A stretch of 41,433 nt of DNA from Polyangiaceae bacterium. Lineage in GTDB: Bacteria; Myxococcota_A; Polyangia; Polyangiales; Polyangiaceae. This document shows positions 26,401 through 32,069 of this stretch, piece after piece (position 1 is the first letter of the stretch; the number at the start of each line of letters is the position of its first letter). A program made the translations under genes and the position numbers. The stretch lies in contig JAFGBI010000405.1 in assembly GCA_016933275.1 (NCBI GenBank), positions 1-41,433 of the forward strand. Reading direction: 5' to 3'. The notes under the pieces were generated by a model, which saw only the letters and a program-made list of their open reading frames with translations, did not search any database and had not been told where the DNA came from.

Positions 26401-26584
26401 GGATCTCGGGCACCCCCCCGCTCCCATTCGCGAGCCCCACCCCCCCCGTCTGGTCCGGGTTCCCCTCGTTGCCGCCCCCGCCCGTCCCATCCGGCATCCC
26501 TTCGGCATCGACACCACCGCAGGCGGCGAATCCAAGACCGAGCGAAAAGAGCAGCACCGAAACCAAGTAGGGGGATGTGCGCAC
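23444..26584 (-). CDS. Giant Cys-rich lipoprotein: sixteen DUF4215-type repeats flanking a fibro-slime domain
   Basis: 1046 residues starting at GTG 26584, with GGAGG 6 nt upstream. The lipobox LGLGFAACGG gives C22, followed by a Gly/Asn spacer. Eight repeats (about 90-455) of the type CGDGxxxxxExCDDGN...GDGCxxxC come first. A fibro-slime/PA14-like domain follows (about 460-755, with VPVVYRDFKESHPDF, FTSEVRFWFEYDE, LEFTGDDDVWVFINNQLAVD, GGIH). Eight more repeats run to the end. The second set is of a variant type with GxYGxCxPxC and CVLGPxCGDGV. DUF4215 repeats are abundant in myxobacterial surface proteins, and fibro-slime domains occur in adhesive or slime-associated proteins. The lipid anchor plus stiff disulfide repeats suggest a surface adhesin or matrix component (inference). 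Confidence 0.92.
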   Translation of the reverse strand: MRTSPYLVSVLLFSLGLGFAACGGVDAEGMPDGTGGGGNEGNPDQTGGVGLANGSGGVPEILNPTGGLDENECLGDNPPDTCRLVPSQPSCGDGALNQPDIELCDDGNTFPGDGCNGICHVEPNFICPTPGQPCVVDYACGNGEIEPGEVCDDGNTSDDDGCSADCTQQSRNYLCITPGEPCTRVVVCGDGRVAGDETCEDGNAAPGDGCDADCNVESGWLCLTVGAPCEPSPMCGDGVVTPDLGEVCDDGNTAPDDGCAEDCTFLGDGWACPTPGAPCVNLNVCGDGMLTGAEGCDDGALVDGDGCSSICTVEPGYECPFAGAPCIALCGDGILLPAMEICDDGNNLDGDGCTSICEWEDGFACTGTAPNYDCKETVCGDGFAEGNESCDDQNNDLGDGCTPLCDVEPSCTTSGCTSTCGDGLVLGDEVCDDGDNVNGDGCSSACQIEPGYECHQPELGESIEVPVVYRDFKESHPDFEPGAIDCNELSPGMVGLVLDDARKPAMANGASPNGKCNFVSSARSFAEWYRDVDGTNFPIATTMTLWDNGDGGYVNRWGDDGEQWETQNPSGITWCADVGGSCADCNFPYTECYDPCTPWGEGNNQICADGTGEPTLYDGNPFFFPIDDGAFTGNSERGTARLPPAYGGWDDEPGDPLHNFHFTSEVRFWFEYDETVDQTLEFTGDDDVWVFINNQLAVDLGGIHIPVTGSVNMRAEARSLMLTNGTVYEIVVFQAERQTEGSSYKLTLSGFNAAPSECGPICGDGHVSPGEQCDDGENLGGYGNCNPDCTRGAYCGDGVVEPDVEACDDGQNTSAYSRSGATGGCAPGCRAVPYCGDGLVQGEFGERCDDGVNDGVYGGCRPDCQRAPFCGDGVVDVEQGEQCDDGLNNGAYNTCAPGCVLGPRCGDGVLAEDWGEYCDDGNHEPGDGCSPNCGPEGICGDGVVDTEADPPEACDDGVNDGGYGECAPSCQPGPRCGDGVVQTESGEVCDDGRNEGGYGECAPGCVLGPHCGDGVHQPGFELCDDGNDIETDSCTSSCVDVILVPR

Positions 26585-26883
26585 GGTTGGCCTCCACGAT
26601 GGCAGAGTGCGAACGAGGATCTACACCCTAGGTCGCCCCATCGCGCCTTGGGGAGGCGGAAAATCGCGCGCTTTGCTGGGGTCCGCGCCCCTCCCCCCGA
26701 GACCCGCCCCGCCCTCCCGGTTCTGGTGCGAGCCTTCCTGGCGAGGGACCGCGGTCCTGGAGGCCGACCCATGGCCCCTGGGCTCCATCCCCTGCTCGTC
26801 TCCAGGCTGTCTTTGCGCACGGCTTTCCGCTCGATGGCCAGGCCGAGCCAATCGAACGGACCCTGGATCGGTGTCCTCTGGAC
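26585..26883. other. Intergenic stretch with no supportable gene
   Basis: About 300 bases upstream of the giant lipoprotein gene. Apart from its Shine-Dalgarno, I see no promoter element, hairpin or convincing frame. GATCGGTGTCCTCT near 26865-26878 weakly resembles an element end. Confidence 0.5.
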
Positions 26884-26980
26884 CCCACCCAACAGCTCCC
26901 CGGCCAGGGGTGCCAGGTAGGGCGCACCAGCGCCTGCCGCCGCACCATCGTGATCGTGGACCGGATCATCGGTGGTCTAG
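26884..26980 (+). repeat. Probable decayed copy (F) of the palindromic intergenic element
   Basis: Matches the element only in part: CCAACAGC near the left, CCAGCGCCTGCC where the second stem arm CCAGCGCTGCC is expected, and a right end GGATCATCGGTGGTCTAG against GGATCGGTGCTCTAG. On the minus strand the final CTAG again provides the TAG stop of a gene (tcdA, 26977-26979). The left terminal repeat and the first stem arm are not convincing. Confidence 0.4.
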
Positions 26981-27735
26981 CTACCTTCGCCCAGGATGGC
27001 ACGGACGACATGGGCTGCGATCGCCATGCCCATCGCCGCCGGGACCATCACGGCGCTCGGCTGCACGACGCGCTGCCGACCCCGATGGAGATCCTCGGTG
27101 CGCGGCAGCCACGGGCCCGGCCTCGGATCCCGGCCCGGCTCATCCGTGTAGGCAGCCACCACCCCATCGAGGGACCCGAGGCGGCGGAGGCGCTTTCTCA
27201 CCTGAGCGCCGAGCGGGTCGCCCCGGGTCATGGCGAGGGGGCCGACGCGGATCCGAGTGGGATCCAGGCGGCCCCCCGCCCCGAGCGCGGTGATGACGGG
27301 GAGCGCCCGCGTCTGGCATGCGTGGAGCAGGGTCACCTTCGGACCCCTGGAGTCGATCGCGTCCACGACCCAATCGAGACCGCGATCGAGGATGCTGGCT
27401 GCCGTCTCGGCCGCGAAGAACTCGGTCACCGCCTCCAGGCTGGCGTCGGGTGCCACGTCGAGGAGTCGCTCCCGAAGCACGTCCGCCTTTCGACGTCCGA
27501 GGGCGCTGACCGTCGCCTCGAGCTGACGGTTGAGGTTGGTCGGTGCGACCACGTCATGGTCCACGAGAACGATTCGGCCAACTCCGCTCCGCGCGAGCCC
27601 CTCGGCAGCGAACGAGCCGACCCCGCCGAGCCCGATCACGGCCACCCGACCCCCGCGCAACCGATCGAGCCCCGTCAGGCCGAAGAGACGGGCGCATCGC
27701 TCCAACCGCTGGGGAAAGCCGCTAGGTTCGGTCAC
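26977..27735 (-). CDS. tcdA: TcdA-like tRNA threonylcarbamoyladenosine dehydratase (ThiF/E1-like ATPase)
   Basis: 252 residues, near the usual ~270. The E1-like nucleotide-binding site is clear: RVAVIGLGGVGSFAAEGLAR, then VDHDVVAPTNLNRQ, WVVDAIDSRGPKVTLL and VITALGAGGRLDP, the order seen in TcdA (CsdL/YgdL). TcdA uses ATP to cyclise t6A37 of tRNAs to ct6A. A related ThiF/HesA adenylyltransferase cannot be excluded, but no sulfur-carrier gene is nearby. It begins with GTG 27735, which overlaps the TatD stop as GTGA, a translational-coupling arrangement. The frame stays open to 28233 within tatD, but the product there is Pro/Gly/Ala junk. The TAG stop coincides with an element end. Confidence 0.82.
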   Translation of the reverse strand: MTEPSGFPQRLERCARLFGLTGLDRLRGGRVAVIGLGGVGSFAAEGLARSGVGRIVLVDHDVVAPTNLNRQLEATVSALGRRKADVLRERLLDVAPDASLEAVTEFFAAETAASILDRGLDWVVDAIDSRGPKVTLLHACQTRALPVITALGAGGRLDPTRIRVGPLAMTRGDPLGAQVRKRLRRLGSLDGVVAAYTDEPGRDPRPGPWLPRTEDLHRGRQRVVQPSAVMVPAAMGMAIAAHVVRAILGEGS

Positions 27736-28499
27736 GGATCCTCGATGGGGCCGAGCACCCCAGGGCCATACAGCGCCACGGCGTTCGCATCCGTCGCCGA
27801 CTCCACCCGCTCCGGCGACTCGCCCCGCACCTCGGCGAGGGCAGCCAGCACCTGGGGCAGGTGGGCAGGGCGCACGTGGGGGGGCCAGATCCCTTCGAGC
27901 CCCACGGCAGGTGCGTCGGTCTCGAGCAGGATCGCGTCGAGGGGCAGCGCCCGAGCGAGGCGCCGCAATCGAACGGCGTGGGGACGAGTGATGGCACCGC
28001 TCACTCCCACCAGGTATCCAAGATCGAGAAAGGGTCGGACCTGCTCGTGGGATCCGGAGCACGCGTGGAGCGCCCCCCTGACCCGGGGGAAGCGCCGCAA
28101 GACGGGGAGCAGCTCGGGCAGCGCCCGCCGACTGTGGACGCTGATGGGGAGTTGGAGGCGGTCCGCCACCTCCAGCTGCGCCTCCAAGACGGCAAGCTGA
28201 CGTGGGAGGGGCGCCGGGGGGGGATCGCCCCACAGGTCCAGACCGATCTCACCCACCGCCGTGGGTCGTTCCCGCTCCAGAAGAAACAGGATGGGCTCGA
28301 TCTCGTCCGTCGCGTGCCACGGGTGGAGGCCAAGGGCATGGGGGAGCCCCGGGTGCCGCCGACTCAGGGCAAGGACGGCGTTGTTCGATGTCATGTCGTA
28401 CCCACAGGTGAGCACGGACGCCACCCCCGCGTCGCGCGCTTGGCGGATCGCCGCTTCGCCATCTGGAAGGTCCGTCAAGTGACAGTGCGAGTCGAACAT
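27732..28499 (-). CDS. TatD-family metal-dependent hydrolase
   Basis: 255 residues, the normal family length. The metal site can be followed along the chain: MFDSHCHLTD (His pair), TAVGEIGLDLWG (Glu), ISVHSRRA (His), ALHACSGS (His) and LLETDAP (Asp). TatD proteins are TIM-barrel DNases or D-aminoacyl-tRNA-deacylase-type enzymes acting in the cytosol. The exact activity here cannot be told from sequence. It is the first gene of a two-gene unit with tcdA, joined by a 4-bp GTGA overlap. A pairing of a nucleic-acid hydrolase with a tRNA-modification enzyme is compatible with a role in tRNA quality control, but that is inference. Confidence 0.9.
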   Translation of the reverse strand: MFDSHCHLTDLPDGEAAIRQARDAGVASVLTCGYDMTSNNAVLALSRRHPGLPHALGLHPWHATDEIEPILFLLERERPTAVGEIGLDLWGDPPPAPLPRQLAVLEAQLEVADRLQLPISVHSRRALPELLPVLRRFPRVRGALHACSGSHEQVRPFLDLGYLVGVSGAITRPHAVRLRRLARALPLDAILLETDAPAVGLEGIWPPHVRPAHLPQVLAALAEVRGESPERVESATDANAVALYGPGVLGPIEDP

Positions 28500-28618
28500 T
28501 CTCGGACCAACCTACCGCGCCCCCCTCCGTCGCAGGGCGAGACGTCCGCCCTAGTGTGGGCACCGGCCATCGTCCATCCCATCCTCCGACGAACCTCTCG
28601 CCTCACCCTGGTCTACTC

Positions 28619-28772
28619 GAGCACCGATCCGGTTGCCAACAGCAACGGCGCCGCTGGAAATGAACCCGTGCCCAGCGAGGGCACCCTTCCAACGGCGCCT
28701 CGGGCGAGATCTGCCACCGGTTCGGTGCTCTAGCTGGTTGATTTGACGCAGCAATCAACCTGATTGCTGCTC
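28619..28772 (+). repeat. Palindromic intergenic element, copy B (complete, with tail)
   Basis: The left end GAGCACCGATCCGGTTG (28619) and right end CACCGGTTCGGTGCTCTAG (to 28733) are inverted repeats. The inner arms GGCGCCGCTGGAA (28648-28660) and TTCCAACGGCGCC pair 12 of 13. A tail follows with two mutually exclusive hairpins: GGTTGATT/AATCAACC (28736-28760) and GCAGCAATCA/TGATTGCTGC with a 3-nt loop (28748-28770). This is the most complete copy. It lies between the divergent tatD and hybrid-kinase genes and abuts no stop codon, showing that CTAG is part of the element itself. Confidence 0.9.
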
Positions 28773-29122
28773 TGGGTCCGAGCGTCCGCGCGCCACCCGC
28801 GGATGCTCGGCGGTGGGGTAGATCGGCGCTGGAGGCGCCCGCCGCTCATCCAGCGGCGAGCAGACGGAGGTCGCGTCGCGGCCGACGTGGGGGAGGGTTC
28901 GCCTCCCACCAGAAGGGAACCCAGCGCGGGCAGGATCCGTCGCCGTCCTCGGGCTTGGCGGCCTGGCCCGCGCTGGGGAGGGGCCCAGCGCTGCTCGTGC
29001 GGTCCTCCCCCCGAACTGCCTCGTGACGAGAAGCACGGCCTTCGGTGAATTTCCAGGAATCCCGAGGAGAAGATACTGGCCGAGCGCCGTATCCCGCGAC
29101 AGTATGCACCCTAGCCCCTCGC
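28773..29122. other. Intergenic stretch upstream of the hybrid kinase
   Basis: About 350 bases. A long minus-strand frame here is Arg/Pro/Ser-rich, lies antisense to the kinase gene, and is not credible. The only signal is a GTG at 29045 in frame with the kinase. No clear promoter was found. Confidence 0.5.
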
Positions 29123-30859
29123 ATGCCGACGGCCATCGAAGAGATCCTTGGCACCATCCGCGCCCTGCCGTCCGAGGACCAGCGTCACTTCGTGGCCGCC
29201 CTCCTGGCGCTGGAGAGCACGGATCTCGACCTCGACGCCGTCCTACGCGCCGAGCTGGCGGAACGCGATCGCATCGAGGTTGCGCTGCTCGAGAGCCAGC
29301 AGCAACTGGCAGAGGCGAATCACATGCTGCGCCTGGTCGTCGATACGATCCCGGTGCGCGTGTTCTGGAAGGATCGCGAGCTCCGCTTCCTCGGGGCGAA
29401 CCAGCTCTTCGCGGAGGATGCGGGCGAGGTCTCACCCGACTCGCTGGTGGGCAGGACCGATCGTGACCTCGTGTGGCAGGCCCTCGCGGACCGATACGAG
29501 GCGGACGACCTTGCCGTGATCGAGACCGGCAAGGCACGGATCGACTACGAGGAGCCGCAGACACGGCCCAACGGGCAGGCGCGCTGGATACGCACCACCA
29601 AGGCGCCGCTCCGCACCCGGACGGGCACCACGATCGGGGTGCTCGGCACCTACGAGGACGTGACGGAACGTCGGCGACTACAGCAGCGGCTGCACGACGC
29701 CGAGCACATCGAGGCCGTGGCGCAGCTCGCCGGGGGGATCGCGCACGATTTCAACAACCTCCTGACCGGGATCCTCGGCAACGCCGAGCTCATCCGTGAC
29801 GATGTGGACGCCGATTCGGAGACGGCCGTGTCGGCGCTGGAGATCCTGCGCGCCGCCCGGCGCGCCGCGGACCTCACCCAGCAACTGCTCGCGTTCGCCC
29901 GACGAGGACGATTGCAGAGCCAGCCTGTGGACCTGCACACCGTGCTCGCACAGACGGCCAAGCTCAGTGCCCACACTGGGCATCGCCGTCTCACGGTGGC
30001 AACGCGCTTCCAGGCACGGCGCTCCATCGTGGTCGGCGACCCAACCCAGCTGGGGAATGCGTTCATCGATCTGGCGCGGAACGCGAGCGACGCGATGCCC
30101 GACGGCGGCGAGCTGCTCTTCACCACCCGCGACGTCGTGCTGTCGCCGGAGGAAGCCGCGCGCCTGAGCCCGGAGCTCCGAGCTGGCCCCTACCTCGAGG
30201 TGCGGGTCGTCGACTCGGGCGTAGGGATCGCCCCGGAGATCCAGCCCCGCATCTTCGAGCCGTTCTTCACCACGAAGCCGCCAGGCGCCGGCAGCGGACT
30301 CGGACTGGCGGCCGTCTTCGGCTGCGTGAAGGGGCATGGGGGTCACGTCAGCGTGGAGAGCGCCCCCGCGCGCGGCACGACGATCCTGCTGCTCCTGCCG
30401 ATCGGCCAGGGTCAGGCCCGGAAGAGCACCCCGGTGAGCATGGCCCGCGTCCCGGTGGAATCTGGGCGCATCCTCGTCATCGACGACGAGGAGACGGTCC
30501 GGGCTTTCGTGGTTCGGGCCCTGACCAAGTCCGGCTACGAGGTCACGGCATTCCCCGATGGCCTCGCCGCGGTGGACTACTTCGCCGTCCATCACGCCGA
30601 GATCGATCTCGTGATCCTCGATCTTACCATGCCGCACCTCAGTGGGGAGGAAGCCTTCCATCGGCTCCGCGAGATCGACCCTGACGTCAGGGTCGTCATC
30701 GCCTCGGGCCACAGCCGGCAAGCGGCAGCAGACGCATTGCTCGGGGAGGGCGCACGCGCCTTCCTCGCGAAACCATTTCGCGCCTACGAGCTCACCCAGG
30801 AGGTGGCGCTCCACATCCGACGACCCACCCGCAATCCAGCGCCTGCCGCCGCTGGCTGA
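29123..30859 (+). CDS. Cytosolic PAS hybrid histidine kinase with C-terminal receiver
   Basis: 578 residues from ATG 29123 (MPTAIEEILGTIRALPSED). The order is: a helical N-terminus (to ~80), a PAS domain (about 85-195, with VVDTIPVRVFWKDRELRFLGAN and a PAC-like LGTYEDVTERR end), a dimerisation/phosphoacceptor helix GGIAHDFNNLL with H208, then the ATPase domain with N-box DLARNASDAMP, G1 DSGVGI, F-box FEPFFTTK and G2 GSGLGL. A receiver domain (about 450-570) follows, with ILVIDDEE, LVILDLTMPHLSG (D500), VIASGH and FLAKPF. No transmembrane segment is present, so the signal is cytosolic. It may hand phosphate to the stand-alone receiver at 18697, whose sequence is similar. An in-frame GTG at 29045 would add 26 non-domain residues and is less likely. 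Confidence 0.92.
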   Translation: MPTAIEEILGTIRALPSEDQRHFVAALLALESTDLDLDAVLRAELAERDRIEVALLESQQQLAEANHMLRLVVDTIPVRVFWKDRELRFLGANQLFAEDAGEVSPDSLVGRTDRDLVWQALADRYEADDLAVIETGKARIDYEEPQTRPNGQARWIRTTKAPLRTRTGTTIGVLGTYEDVTERRRLQQRLHDAEHIEAVAQLAGGIAHDFNNLLTGILGNAELIRDDVDADSETAVSALEILRAARRAADLTQQLLAFARRGRLQSQPVDLHTVLAQTAKLSAHTGHRRLTVATRFQARRSIVVGDPTQLGNAFIDLARNASDAMPDGGELLFTTRDVVLSPEEAARLSPELRAGPYLEVRVVDSGVGIAPEIQPRIFEPFFTTKPPGAGSGLGLAAVFGCVKGHGGHVSVESAPARGTTILLLLPIGQGQARKSTPVSMARVPVESGRILVIDDEETVRAFVVRALTKSGYEVTAFPDGLAAVDYFAVHHAEIDLVILDLTMPHLSGEEAFHRLREIDPDVRVVIASGHSRQAAADALLGEGARAFLAKPFRAYELTQEVALHIRRPTRNPAPAAAG

Positions 30860-31064
30860 GTGGGCTCGAATCCCGGACGCTGGGAGGCGCGGTGGTGCCG
30901 TGCCGCAGCGTCGCTTTCTGTCCCGATATCCGTCGTCCTCCCGTAGAAGACCGACTCGTCGCAAATCGGGAGCGAAGCAGGCCCGGACCCGCGGGGAGCC
31001 CCCCGAACCGCCCGAGCCGCGGCAGCAATGGTAACGCTGGGAAAACCGTGGCATATCTGCTACC

Positions 31065-31096
31065 GGCTCCGTTCGCACCCCGTGGGGAACGGAGCC
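31065..31096 (+). promoter_or_regulatory. Leader hairpin with 10-bp perfect stem
   Basis: GGCTCCGTTC (31065-31074) pairs perfectly with GAACGGAGCC (31087-31096). The loop contains CCC/GGG that can extend the fold. It ends 13 nt before the ATG at 31110. The only GGAG near this start (31091-31094) is buried in the stem, so it could limit translation or attenuate transcription. Confidence 0.45.
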
Positions 31097-31109
31097 ATCC
31101 CCGCGGGTC

Positions 31110-31616
31110 ATGGGCTCCCAGGACCACACCGAAGTCACCAACGCCGCCACTGCGTTGCGGGACATGTACGCCCTGCATTGCGCCGAGCTCCTAGTACCGG
31201 GCGACGTCCAACGGCGACCCGCGCTGAGCGTCCCGGAGGGGCCGACCACCCACGGCGGGTTGCTCGCCCGGCAGCACCTCACGCTGGAGTCCACCGCTCC
31301 CGGAGCGACGTCCATCACCGTCGGTTGGGTCGACGTCGCCGCCCGGCGTGCCGCCCTACGGACATTTCCCTGCCTCATCGCCGCGCACCACGCCAGATTC
31401 GGTGCCGATGCCGTCGGAGTGGAGGGCATCGGCTACGAGCGCTTCCTCCACGTGACCCGCACCTTCCTGGTGGATCAAGGCATCGCCATCGAGATGGAGC
31501 ACCGGCCGCCGGAGCTACCCCCAGTGGCCCGTCGCTCCTCGGGGCATTGGCGGTGGGCAGGGATCGCGGTGGCCATTGCCGTGGCAATCCTCGTCGCGTG
31601 GCTGATGACACGGTAG
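31110..31616 (+). CDS. Tail-anchored hypothetical protein
   Basis: 168 residues. The body (1-145) shows a regular alpha/beta pattern (HTEVTNAATALRDMYALHCA, SITVGWVDVAARRAALRTFP, FGADAVGVEGIGYERFLHVT) without a motif I recognise. The last ~20 residues are a single transmembrane segment (WAGIAVAIAVAILVAWLMTR) ending at the C-terminus, so the body should face the cytosol. I do not recognise the family. The Nudix gene follows after 9 bp, so the two are almost certainly cotranscribed. A 10-bp hairpin precedes the start. The start codon is the only ATG before the conserved-looking part. Confidence 0.75.
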   Translation: MGSQDHTEVTNAATALRDMYALHCAELLVPGDVQRRPALSVPEGPTTHGGLLARQHLTLESTAPGATSITVGWVDVAARRAALRTFPCLIAAHHARFGADAVGVEGIGYERFLHVTRTFLVDQGIAIEMEHRPPELPPVARRSSGHWRWAGIAVAIAVAILVAWLMTR

Positions 31617-31625
31617 CGGCACCCG

Positions 31626-32063
31626 GTGACCGACGTGACTCCGCCTCCCCTCTGCGTCGTCGGGGCCGCGATCATCGAAGGAGGCCTCTGCCTGGTTGCC
31701 CAGCGAGGGCCCACCATGTCGCTGGCCGGAAGGTGGGAGTTTCCCGGCGGCAAGGTGGAGCCCGGCGAGACGCCGGAGGCAGCACTCGCCCGCGAGCTGC
31801 GGGAGGAGCTCGGCATCGTCGTCGCGGTGGGCGAGTGCCTCGGCTGGTGCGAGACGACAACCGGTGATCGCCGGCTCACGCTCGGGGTCTTCGCGACCCG
31901 ATGCGTGTCAGGCGAACCCACGATATCCGAGCATGAGGCCATCCGCTGGGTCACCGCCGCCGAGCTCCCTGACCTCGACTGGGCAGCGGCGGACCTTCCT
32001 CACCTCCCCGCCGTGCGCGCGGCCATCGAAGGCACCAGGGTGGGCGACCCCGCGCCGCGGTAA
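31626..32063 (+). CDS. Nudix hydrolase, MutT/8-oxo-dGTP diphosphatase-like
   Basis: 145 residues starting with GTG. The Nudix box is complete: GGKVEPGETPEAALARELRE followed by ELG (about 41-63). WEFPGGK before it and the compact size match MutT-type enzymes that remove oxidised nucleotides such as 8-oxo-dGTP; other nucleoside diphosphate substrates remain possible. EHEAIRWVTAAELPDLDW near the end is the usual MutT C-terminal pattern. It sits 9 bp after the tail-anchored protein gene, with which it forms a probable operon, and its end is 6 bp from the stop of the convergent sigma-54 regulator gene. Confidence 0.9.
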   Translation: MTDVTPPPLCVVGAAIIEGGLCLVAQRGPTMSLAGRWEFPGGKVEPGETPEAALARELREELGIVVAVGECLGWCETTTGDRRLTLGVFATRCVSGEPTISEHEAIRWVTAAELPDLDWAAADLPHLPAVRAAIEGTRVGDPAPR

Positions 32064-32069
32064 CTGGGT

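Noticed and set aside
23432..26920. A plus-strand open frame of over 1100 residues
   Set aside because: It is antisense to the giant Cys-rich lipoprotein. The repeated GAC/GGC codons leave the opposite strand open; the product is a Val/Ala/Pro-rich string with no signal peptide or motif.
27736..28233. Upstream extension of the TcdA frame
   Set aside because: Lies out of frame within tatD on the same strand with Pro/Gly/Ala-rich junk; the GTG at 27735 fits the family N-terminus and the GTGA overlap.
28755..31429. Minus-strand frames opposite the hybrid kinase
   Set aside because: Arg/Pro/Ser-rich or His/Asp/Gly shadows of a clear histidine kinase; they share no motif.
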